A DNA stretch of 14,877 nt from JBPCRW01 sp050996405 (GTDB lineage: Bacteria; Acidobacteriota; Blastocatellia; Pyrinomonadales; Pyrinomonadaceae): positions 1 to 14,877 of the forward strand of contig JBPCRW010000092.1 in the NCBI GenBank assembly GCA_050996405.1, written 5' to 3'. Made by a program: the position numbers and the translations under genes. The first letter of the stretch is position 1. Each line of letters starts with the position of its first letter. Of this stretch, positions 6,633 to 13,456 are shown piece after piece. The notes under the pieces are model-generated. The model did not search any database. It was not told the origin of the DNA and was given only the letters and a program-made list of their open reading frames with translations.

Positions 6633-7511
6633 CCTTCGATGGTCAAAACGATTTTCTTCCTGTCCGAAGCGTTCGAGTTCGCGGTTGAAATTTCCGCTCT
6701 GGTCAAACAGCGGAAAAAGACGCAAATCGGGCGCGAGAAAAGCGGCGCGAAGCGGGACGGGGCGCGTTCCGGCGCGGTTAATAATTTTCATGCTCCCGCC
6801 GCGAACTTCTTCAATCCAGAGCGCGAATTCTTCGGCGTTTCCAATCGTCGCCGACAGCAGAAGAAGACGAATGCGCGGCGGCGATAAAATTATCGCTTCT
6901 TCCCAGACGTGACCTCTATCTTCATCCGCGAGATAATGCGCCTCGTCTAAAATCACCAAATCGGTTTGCACCTGCTCGCCGCTGCGAAGCGCGTCAAATA
7001 GCTGATTGCGATAGATTTCCGTCGTTCCGACAATCAGCGGCGCGTCCCAATTTTCCTTGCGGTCGCCGGTTAAAATCCCTACATTTTCAAAGCCGAACTC
7101 CTGTCCGAATTCCTGATATTTCGAGTTTGTCAGAGCCTTTAAAGGCGTTGTATACCAGGCGCGTTTTCCGCTTTCCAAAAGTCTTCTGATTTCTTCGCGC
7201 GCAATCCAGGTTTTTCCGCTGCCCGTCGGCGCGGTGACTAAAACGTCCCGCGTTTCAATGGCTTCGAGTGCCTGAATTTGAAAATCGTCCGCGACAAACG
7301 GTTTCACTTCCGGCGTTCCAATTCCGCTTAAAAGTTTATCGGTCGCGCGTTTTTGTGATTCATTTAAAACTGGCGAATCAAAATTTGCGGAACTTTCCGG
7401 CGCAAAATCGCGTTTGAAATTACGTTCTCTGTGATGGCGAACGTCCGTCCGCGCTTTATCGCGGCTGTTTTTTGATTTCCGGTGCGGCTTGTCGTTTCTT
7501 CGGCGCGGCAT
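6624..7511 (-). CDS. Ski2-like DEAH helicase, N-terminal part (first RecA lobe), prematurely ended
   Basis: 295 aa containing helicase lobe 1. A very basic N-terminal tail (residues 1-35, rich in Arg, Lys and His) suggests RNA contact. Then come the Q-like region DDFQIQALEAI (75-85), motif I TAPTGSGKT (93-101, K100), motif Ia TTPLKALTNSKY (121-132), GILTGD (145-150), motif II DEAH (189-192) and motif III SATIGN (220-225). The frame stops 70 residues after motif III at TAA (6624-6626), at the border of a palindromic repeat. The missing motifs IV-VI lie downstream in another frame (4642-6501). A normal Ski2-type helicase has both lobes in one chain, here about 915 aa if rejoined. The ATG at 7511 has no clear ribosome site. 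On its own this half would bind ATP poorly and should not unwind, unless it assembles with the other half. Confidence 0.8.
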   Translation of the reverse strand: MPRRRNDKPHRKSKNSRDKARTDVRHHRERNFKRDFAPESSANFDSPVLNESQKRATDKLLSGIGTPEVKPFVADDFQIQALEAIETRDVLVTAPTGSGKTWIAREEIRRLLESGKRAWYTTPLKALTNSKYQEFGQEFGFENVGILTGDRKENWDAPLIVGTTEIYRNQLFDALRSGEQVQTDLVILDEAHYLADEDRGHVWEEAIILSPPRIRLLLLSATIGNAEEFALWIEEVRGGSMKIINRAGTRPVPLRAAFLAPDLRLFPLFDQSGNFNRELERFGQEENRFDHRRHY

Positions 7512-7592
7512 TGGGTTAATTGTAAATGGTAAATGGTTAATTGTTAATCAAAGATTTCGGAAAAACATTCAACAATCAATCATTAACAAATA
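7512..7592. repeat. Second heptamer repeat array in the divergent intergenic region
   Basis: Read on the minus strand, about 7514-7548 holds five 7-base units: TTAACAA, TTAACCA, TTTACCA, TTTACAA, TTAACCC. A shorter, opposite-facing set lies at 7570-7590 (AACAATCAATCATTAACAA), giving the same array-plus-inverted-array plan as at 1-53, with related units (CATTTAC here, CATTCAC there). Confidence 0.55.
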
Positions 7593-7611
7593 TACTTTGA
7601 AATGGTAAAAT
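7583..7611 (+). promoter_or_regulatory. Candidate sigma-70-type promoter for the 7687 gene group
   Basis: TTAACA (7583-7588) and TAAAAT (7606-7611), each matching five of six consensus bases, are 17 bases apart. Transcription would start near 7618, giving a leader of about 69 bases. The -35 box overlaps the edge of the heptamer repeat. Confidence 0.5.
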
Positions 7612-7686
7612 ACAAATTTGTTTCGCCAACGTTTTATTCGGCGCGCGCGTCTAAACGGGTTACGGCAAACGTTTCATAAAGGCTTT

Positions 7687-9000
7687 ATGATAGATAATAA
7701 AGAATTATTTGAAGATTACGAGATAACCGGCTGGCAGATTTCGCCGAAAACCTACAAGTTTTTAGCGATTGCCGCCGCTCTGAATTTGTTTGCGATTTTC
7801 ATTGTCGGTCAATTTAATCTGCTGCAAACAAAGGCTTGCGACAGCCCGTATATCGGAAAAGTCTGCGAAGTTCTGGACGTGGTTTCGCTCGGCTCGACGC
7901 TTGCCGGAACTGATACCGAATTTACAGACAAAAATTACGACCAGACCAAAATCGAAGAAGGCGACATTACATACATCGATGTCAGCGGGCAAGAACCGCC
8001 GCTCACTTATCCCGAAGGTTATTTCGCCGTTGCTAATCCGCCTGATGAAACGGCTTCGCTCTCGAACACGGATTTGAACGGATTTTCGATGAACAATTCA
8101 ATTCCAAACAATTCGTCGCTCGATTTGAATACGCCGCAGGTTTTACCGACTCCGAATGATAAAGTTGCGAATCAGCCGCTGCCCGATTCGCCGTTTGATT
8201 TCGGTGACGAGGTGAAAACTCCGCCGGTAAAAAATCGCGTTCCGAATTATCCGCGTTATTCGGCGACGCGCCCGACGAAACGCCCGACGGTGAAAAATAA
8301 TTTGCCGTCAAAACTTCCCGCGCTGTCCGGCGAAGAAACGGCTAATTCAAATTTGGGAAATAATTCGTCGAATACGACCGCCAACGCCAATACTGGAAAC
8401 AATGCGAATTCAAATAATTCAAATCAAACGGCAGCGTCGGATGATGATAAAAATAAATTTAATTCCAAGCCGCTGAAAGATTTCGGCGACAAATACGGCG
8501 ACAAAATCTTGAAAAAAGAAGTCGATATTAACGCGCCTTTTACGATTGAAGTTATCGCCAAATTGGACGAAAACGGAAAACTGACCAACGCGCAGATGAA
8601 ATCTTCCGCCGACAGCGACCCGAAAATGACGGCAATTGCAAAGGAAGCGATTGCCGCGTTTAGCGACACGAATTTGCTGAAACCGTTGTATGATGTCGGC
8701 GGGCGCAACGTCAAAATCACCTTTTCGCAAAACAAAGATAATTTGCAGGCGATTATCGAAACTGAAACCAAATCGGAAAGCAACGCTAAAAGCATCCAAA
8801 GCCTGCTGAATCTTTTCATAAAAAATTCACCGGCTTTTATGCGCGAAGGTTCGGACGAAGCGAAACTGTTAAGTAAGGCGGAACTTAACACGCAGGGCAA
8901 AATTTTTATCATCAACTTTTTAATGTCGAACGAGGAAAAAAACGCAGTTAATCGAAAAGAGTTTAAAGAATCTAGCGGAAAAAAAAGCGCAGTCAAATAA
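7687..9000 (+). CDS. Membrane-anchored, Asn-rich periplasmic protein with TonB-C-like end, 437 aa
   Basis: Not firmly recognised. A short cytoplasmic head (1-23) leads into one membrane segment (about 24-45), then a periplasmic part with two cysteines (C51, C60). A Pro/Asn/Ser-rich low-complexity linker follows (about 115-255; NNSSNTTANANTGNNANSNN is typical). The C-terminal domain begins near 280 with FTIEVIAKLDENGKLTNAQM, a strand-turn-strand pattern resembling the TonB C-terminal or other envelope-spanning domains. The layout of anchor, extended linker and small periplasmic domain is also that of TonB-like proteins, but no TonB box partner is visible. The ATG at 7687 is preceded by AAAGG at 4 bases and puts the membrane segment at a normal distance. 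The frame stays open upstream to 7618, but that extension is basic and featureless. It leads a likely operon with the 9031 gene 30 bases downstream. Confidence 0.7.
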   Translation: MIDNKELFEDYEITGWQISPKTYKFLAIAAALNLFAIFIVGQFNLLQTKACDSPYIGKVCEVLDVVSLGSTLAGTDTEFTDKNYDQTKIEEGDITYIDVSGQEPPLTYPEGYFAVANPPDETASLSNTDLNGFSMNNSIPNNSSLDLNTPQVLPTPNDKVANQPLPDSPFDFGDEVKTPPVKNRVPNYPRYSATRPTKRPTVKNNLPSKLPALSGEETANSNLGNNSSNTTANANTGNNANSNNSNQTAASDDDKNKFNSKPLKDFGDKYGDKILKKEVDINAPFTIEVIAKLDENGKLTNAQMKSSADSDPKMTAIAKEAIAAFSDTNLLKPLYDVGGRNVKITFSQNKDNLQAIIETETKSESNAKSIQSLLNLFIKNSPAFMREGSDEAKLLSKAELNTQGKIFIINFLMSNEEKNAVNRKEFKESSGKKSAVK

Positions 9001-9030
9001 CGCGACGGCGAATAAAGATGTGAACGCGAA

Positions 9031-9756
9031 ATGAGCAAATCGAAAAATTACAATCGAATAGTTTTTTTGACGACCTTGAGCGTTTATCTCGGCTTGGTGC
9101 TGGTCGGCGGAACTGCGCCGGTTTTGGCTCATTCGGCGACAACGAAAAGTTTCGATATTAAGAACGAAGTCGAGGTTAAGGATGATTTAGATAATAAGCC
9201 TGATGACTGTCAGGAAGAAGAACGAGTTGCAAAAGAGAAACTTGAATTTCTAAATAAAAGCGATAATGTTTTTGATGATTACATATACTCATTAAAAAGT
9301 ATTCTCGCTTTAAGCAGAAAGTCTCCGTTCGACAATCTATCCTTTGAAATTGAAAATTTTGATTATGATAAATTCGATGTAAGGATAGTAAAACCTATTC
9401 TCTTTCCAAAAGGTTTTCGTAAACAAATAACATATAACGTTAAATCGATTTTAAAATCTCTTTACGTTGTAAACTATCCATATATTGTAAACTATCCAAA
9501 TAATGATAGTGTAAATATAGATTTCGACTTCAGTAGTGGAAATCTGAAAACAACCTCATTCTTCCCTACAAGAAGTAATTCGGATGCTTTAAAATTTTCC
9601 TCTGCTTACAATGCGAGTTTGGAATTAGGACGTTGTAAATCAAAAAATCAGCCCGAATACATAATTTACGAAAACACCAAAGTTTCTTTGGAAAACAATC
9701 AGATTTTGATCGTCACACGTCTGCCCCGCGCCGGAATAGATTCACTATTAAAATAA
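9031..9756 (+). CDS. Exported protein of unknown function, 241 aa
   Basis: Not recognised. Residues 10-33 form a signal peptide or anchor (hydrophobic core LTTLSVYLGLVLVGG, possible cut after PVLA), so the protein is exported. The mature part is acidic near its start (EVKDDLDNKPDDCQEEE), then rich in Tyr, Phe, Asn and Lys with alternating hydrophobic residues, suggesting a beta fold. Two Cys remain (C60 and one near residue 198). An 18-base internal duplication (9467-9480 and 9485-9498) encodes VVNYPY/IVNYPN. Base composition is clearly more AT-rich than in the flanking genes from about 9170 to 9700, a sign of fast evolution or transfer. It starts 30 bases after the preceding gene with no ribosome site of its own, so coupled expression is likely. 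It may act together with the 7687 protein in the envelope. Confidence 0.7.
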   Translation: MSKSKNYNRIVFLTTLSVYLGLVLVGGTAPVLAHSATTKSFDIKNEVEVKDDLDNKPDDCQEEERVAKEKLEFLNKSDNVFDDYIYSLKSILALSRKSPFDNLSFEIENFDYDKFDVRIVKPILFPKGFRKQITYNVKSILKSLYVVNYPYIVNYPNNDSVNIDFDFSSGNLKTTSFFPTRSNSDALKFSSAYNASLELGRCKSKNQPEYIIYENTKVSLENNQILIVTRLPRAGIDSLLK

Positions 9757-9773
9757 AGACGCTCAATCAATGC

Positions 9774-9815
9774 GGCGAGAAAGGAAAGGAAATAAATCCT
9801 TTCTGGAAATTCGCC
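9774..9815 (+). terminator. Imperfect hairpin between the 9031 gene and secA
   Basis: AGAAAGGA (9778-9785) pairs with TCCTTTCT (9797-9804), and an outer GGCGA/TCGCC pair (9774-9778, 9811-9815) can extend the structure across a bulge. A T-rich but interrupted run follows (CTTTTATAATTTTT). It may be a weak terminator of the upstream pair or part of the secA control region. Confidence 0.4.
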
Positions 9816-9823
9816 TAACCTTT

Positions 9824-9829
9824 TATAAT
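9824..9829 (+). promoter_or_regulatory. Possible -10 box of a secA promoter
   Basis: A perfect TATAAT stands 57 bases before the secA start codon. No acceptable -35 lies 16-18 bases upstream (TTCTGG region), so this may be a weak or activator-dependent promoter, or simply AT-rich sequence. Confidence 0.3.
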
Positions 9830-9842
9830 TTTTAATTTTATG

Positions 9843-9869
9843 AGCTAATAGCAGATTGTTTTATTAGCT
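9843..9869 (+). other. Leader hairpin just upstream of the secA ribosome site
   Basis: AGCTAATA (9843-9850) pairs perfectly with TATTAGCT (9862-9869) around an 11-base loop. The structure ends eight bases before the GAGGA ribosome site (9877-9881). It could affect secA translation, though an 8-bp AT-rich stem is modest. Confidence 0.45.
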
Positions 9870-9885
9870 GAAACGTGAGGATTTT

Positions 9886-12693
9886 ATGGCAGTCAATAGT
9901 GTAGTAGATAAATTTGTTAAACGGATTTTCGGCACGAGCAGCGGCGTTTTTTTGAAAAAAGTTGCGGCTGCGGTCGAAGAAATTAACGGCATCGAACCGT
10001 CTCTGCAGAAACTTTCGGACGACGAACTGCGTGCGAAAACGGTTGAATTTAAACAGAAATTAGCGAGCGCGCTCGGAGATATTGAAGATAAAAGTGAACG
10101 GCGAAAGCGCGAGCAGGAAGTTTTGGCGGAGATTCTGCCCGAAGCGTTTGCAGTCGTGCGCGAAGCCAGTGTGCGTGTGACGGGAATGCGTCATTTCGAC
10201 GTGCAGCTAATCGGCGGCATCGCGCTGCATCAAGGCAAAATCGCGGAGATGCGGACGGGCGAAGGTAAAACTTTGGTTTCGACTTTGCCCGCGTATCTGA
10301 ACGCTCTGACAGGGCGCGGCGTTCACATCGTCACGGTCAACGATTATCTGGCTTTGCGCGACTCGGAATGGATGGGCAAGATTCACCAATTTCTGGGTTT
10401 GACGGTCGGCTGCATTCAAAACGATATGGACGATTTCGAGCGCAAAGAGGCTTACGCCTGCGGCATCACCTACGGCACGAACAACGAATTCGGCTTCGAT
10501 TATCTGCGCGACAATATGAAATTTGACCCCGAATCTCTCGTCCAGCGCGACCATTATTACGCGATTATTGACGAAGTTGATTCGATTTTAATTGACGAAG
10601 CCAGAACACCTCTGATTATCTCCGGCGCGTCCGACGATGCAACCGACAAATATTTTACGGCGAACGAAATTATTCCCAAATTTCAGCGCGGCGAAAAGAA
10701 CGAGGAAACAAAAGTGACGACCGGCGACTATCTGCTGGACGAAAAAAATCATTCGGCGGTTTTGACCGAACAGGGCGTGACGAAAGCGGAAAAACTGCTC
10801 GGCGTTTCCAATTTGTATGATCCTGAAAATATGGATTTGCTGCACTGCGTCGAACAGGCTTTGAAGGCGCACACGCTTTACAAAAAAGACCATCAATACG
10901 TCGTGCAGGAAGGCGAAGTTATTATCGTTGACGATTTTACGGGTCGTTTAATGCAGGGTCGCCGCTGGTCGGATGGTTTGCATCAAGCCGTCGAAGCGAA
11001 AGAAGGCGTGAAAATCGAGCGCGAAAATCAAACGCTCGCCACCATCACTTTGCAGAATTATTTCCGAATGTATGAAAAACTTTCGGGGATGACGGGAACG
11101 GCGGAAACCGAGTCTGAAGAATTTGCGGAAACTTACGGACTTGACGTGGTGGTTATTCCGACCAATCGCCCGATGGTTCGCAAGGATAATTCAGACATTA
11201 TCTATCGCACGCTGCCCGAAAAATGGGACGCGATTGTTGACGAAATCAAAGAACGTCACGCCAACGGTCAGCCGGTTCTGGTCGGAACGGTGTCGGTCGA
11301 AAACTCCGAACTGGTTGCCGAACGCTTGAAGAAAATCGGCATTCCGCACAACGTTTTGAACGCGAAATATCACGAGCGCGAAGCCGAAATTGTCGCTCAA
11401 GCCGGACGCAAGGGCGCGGTCACGATTGCGACAAATATGGCTGGACGCGGAACGGATATTCTGCTCGGCGGCAACCCGGAATTTCTGGCGAACGACTATT
11501 TGAAACGCAGGGAAATCAACCCTGACGAAGCCACGCCCGAACAGTTCGAGGAAGAATTGGAAAAGGCGAAACGGGTCGTCGCCGAAGAAGCCAAAGAAGT
11601 TATCGCGGCGGGCGGCTTGCAGATTCTCGCCACCGAACGCCACGAATCACGCCGCATTGACAATCAGCTTCGCGGACGCTCCGGTCGGCAGGGCGACCCG
11701 GGAGCGTCAAAATTCGTGCTTTCATTGGAAGACGATTTGATGCGGATTTTCGCGGGCGACAAAGTGCGTTCGATGATGGAATGGTTAGGGATGGAAAACG
11801 GCGTGGCGATTGAATCGAAAACCGTCTCGAAGCAAATCGAACGCGCTCAAAAAGCCGTCGAAGCACGTAACTTTGAAACGCGCAAGCACGTTTTGAAATA
11901 CGACGATGTGATGAACAAACAGCGCGAAACGATTTACGGTCTGCGCCGTCAATTGATGGACGAACCCGAACACCGCGAATATCTTTTGGGCGAAAACGGC
12001 GTGGCGCGTGACCTGTTGGGCGATTTGACCGATATGTATTTGAATCCAAAGGCTAATCCGAGCGATTGGGATATTGATACTTATGCTGCCGAGATTCAGA
12101 GTATTTACGCAATTGACCCGGCGATTGATGCCGGAGTTGATTTCAAGATGATGAATCAGCAGCAAATCGAAGACGCGATTTGGGCGAAAGCGTCGGAGAA
12201 ATATGCCGGAAAGGAAAAACTCGCGGGCGAAGAAGCACTTCGCGCTTATGAACGCTACATTATGCTCAACATTATCGACGGGCAGTGGAAAGACCATCTG
12301 CTGTCGATTGACCATTTGAAACAGGGCATCGGACTGGTCGGCTACGGTCAGAAAGACCCGCTCGTCGAGTATAAAAAACAAAGTTTCGATATGTTTCAGG
12401 AAATGCTCGACCGCATTGACACGCATACGTCGCGCTCGCTTTTCAACCTTGAAATCGTTTCCAAAGACGAACAGCGAGAACTCGAAGAAGTCGAACGCCT
12501 TGAACGTCAACGCGCCCGCAAACAAGCGGCTTCGATGAGCTACGCGGCGGCTTACGAAGGCGCGGCGATGGCTGGCGAAGAAGCCGCTAAATCAAAACCG
12601 TTTGAACGCGCGCAGCCGAAAGTCAAGCCGAACGAGCCGTGCTTTTGCGGCTCAGGCAAAAAGTATAAAAAATGTCACGGCGCGGGAATGTAA
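9886..12693 (+). CDS. secA: Preprotein translocase ATPase SecA
   Basis: Cytosolic and membrane-associated motor that drives unfolded preproteins through SecYEG. 935 aa, a normal full length. Walker A is MRTGEGKT (GEGKT 125-129), followed by the nucleotide-binding-domain motifs HIVTVNDYLALRDSEW (147-162) and TYGTNNEFGFDYLRDN (195-210). The Walker B/DEAD-type region is DEVDSILIDEARTPLI (229-244). NBD2 carries TNMAGRGTDILLGG, then RRIDNQLRGRSGRQGDPG. The C-terminus has a Lys/Glu-rich linker and a SEC-C zinc motif with C919, C921, C930 and H931 (CFCGSGKKYKKCH), used for SecB and lipid contact in other species. The ATG at 9886 follows GAGGA at four bases. The leader holds two hairpins and no SecM-like ORF was recognised; a strong terminator follows at 12718. 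Long open frames on the opposite strand are shadows of its codon bias. Confidence 0.98.
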   Translation: MAVNSVVDKFVKRIFGTSSGVFLKKVAAAVEEINGIEPSLQKLSDDELRAKTVEFKQKLASALGDIEDKSERRKREQEVLAEILPEAFAVVREASVRVTGMRHFDVQLIGGIALHQGKIAEMRTGEGKTLVSTLPAYLNALTGRGVHIVTVNDYLALRDSEWMGKIHQFLGLTVGCIQNDMDDFERKEAYACGITYGTNNEFGFDYLRDNMKFDPESLVQRDHYYAIIDEVDSILIDEARTPLIISGASDDATDKYFTANEIIPKFQRGEKNEETKVTTGDYLLDEKNHSAVLTEQGVTKAEKLLGVSNLYDPENMDLLHCVEQALKAHTLYKKDHQYVVQEGEVIIVDDFTGRLMQGRRWSDGLHQAVEAKEGVKIERENQTLATITLQNYFRMYEKLSGMTGTAETESEEFAETYGLDVVVIPTNRPMVRKDNSDIIYRTLPEKWDAIVDEIKERHANGQPVLVGTVSVENSELVAERLKKIGIPHNVLNAKYHEREAEIVAQAGRKGAVTIATNMAGRGTDILLGGNPEFLANDYLKRREINPDEATPEQFEEELEKAKRVVAEEAKEVIAAGGLQILATERHESRRIDNQLRGRSGRQGDPGASKFVLSLEDDLMRIFAGDKVRSMMEWLGMENGVAIESKTVSKQIERAQKAVEARNFETRKHVLKYDDVMNKQRETIYGLRRQLMDEPEHREYLLGENGVARDLLGDLTDMYLNPKANPSDWDIDTYAAEIQSIYAIDPAIDAGVDFKMMNQQQIEDAIWAKASEKYAGKEKLAGEEALRAYERYIMLNIIDGQWKDHLLSIDHLKQGIGLVGYGQKDPLVEYKKQSFDMFQEMLDRIDTHTSRSLFNLEIVSKDEQRELEEVERLERQRARKQAASMSYAAAYEGAAMAGEEAAKSKPFERAQPKVKPNEPCFCGSGKKYKKCHGAGM

Positions 12694-12717
12694 TCGAAAT
12701 AGAAATTTACTTCATAC

Positions 12718-12748
12718 GGGTGAGACTTGTTCTCACCCATTTTTATTT
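12718..12748 (+). terminator. Rho-independent terminator of secA
   Basis: GGGTGAGA (12718-12725) pairs perfectly with TCTCACCC (12731-12738) around CTTGT and is followed by ATTTTTATTT. It lies 24 bases beyond the secA stop and 17 bases before the end of the convergent gene. Confidence 0.85.
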
Positions 12749-12764
12749 GGTATTTATACTCTCT

Positions 12765-13397
12765 CTATTTGGCGATTACCGGCAACTGACTTGTTACTTT
12801 GCCGTTAGCATCGAGAAAAGATATGTTCGGTGTTCCGTCTGCTTTGACTTCCATCAAAATACGTTTCTTCCCGTTGGCATCCATCAAGGCGACGGAAGCC
12901 TTTCCGTCATCATCACGCCCAATCCAAACGCGCCGCCTCGTATCCGTTCCGGTCAAACTGTCCGTGACGCTCAATCCCGCGAACTTGTCCTCTTTGTCAT
13001 CAACGCCTATTAGCTGCACAATTTGGTTAGCCCCGTATTTATCGAACGATAAACTTCCGCCCGAATCTACGATTTCGCCTTTTTCATTTTTGCGCCCGCC
13101 GAAAATCAAGCCGCCGTTTTCAGAGCCTTCGTCGTTGTAAAACAACATTCCTGCCTGCGGTCGTTCAAACTTTTCTTCGTTTCCTTTCACGATAATGCCG
13201 GGCAGCTTGGCGTGGTCGGAAATAACCATTCGCAGCGTTCCGTCCGGTTCGACAATGTTAATGCGATGCGCGTTGATTGTGTCGAATGTCGTCATTTTAT
13301 TTCCGGTCGAGAAACCGGACAATACGGTAACGGCAAATACCAACGTCAATAAGCCGGAATAAATCGTCAGAAATCTTTGACTTGTAAATACTTTCAT
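12765..13397 (-). CDS. Anchored/exported protein with D-x-N-G-K beta repeats, 210 aa
   Basis: Not recognised as a named family. Residues 8-30 are hydrophobic (FLTIYSGLLTLVFAVTVLSG), acting as signal anchor or signal peptide. The rest consists of short strand-turn-strand units: RINIVEPDGTLRMVIS (45-60), LSFDKYGANQIVQLIG (116-131), VWIGRDDDGKASVALMDANGKKRILMEV (157-184; longer stretch than one unit) and ISFLDANGKVTSQLP (192-206). The turn D-x-(N/D)-G-(K/T) recurs, and a beta-helix or sheet stack is likely. The ATG at 13397 follows a near-perfect ribosome site (AAAGGAG, five bases away), the strongest in the window, so high translation is expected. It lies 59 bases downstream of the SLC13-type gene on the same strand and may be co-transcribed. 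It converges on secA. Role unknown; surface or periplasmic location is inferred. Confidence 0.75.
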   Translation of the reverse strand: MKVFTSQRFLTIYSGLLTLVFAVTVLSGFSTGNKMTTFDTINAHRINIVEPDGTLRMVISDHAKLPGIIVKGNEEKFERPQAGMLFYNDEGSENGGLIFGGRKNEKGEIVDSGGSLSFDKYGANQIVQLIGVDDKEDKFAGLSVTDSLTGTDTRRRVWIGRDDDGKASVALMDANGKKRILMEVKADGTPNISFLDANGKVTSQLPVIAK

Positions 13398-13456
13398 TTA
13401 ATCTCCTTTACTCGAACAACCGCAAAGTATGTTAACAACTTTACTCTGCATTGTGA

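Noticed and set aside
4642..7511. Programmed frameshift or readthrough joining the helicase halves
   Set aside because: The two frames are separated by 122 bases that contain a stop and a palindrome, and no slippery site lies at the junction, so simple recoding cannot join them.
7618..7686. N-terminal extension of the 7687 gene from a TTG at 7618
   Set aside because: It would start at or next to the predicted transcription start, leaving no leader, and adds a basic tail without features.
11785..12525. Long open frame on the minus strand inside secA
   Set aside because: It is a codon-bias shadow of secA, without a ribosome site or recognisable domain; the same holds for the long plus-strand frame at 13566-14183 inside the permease.
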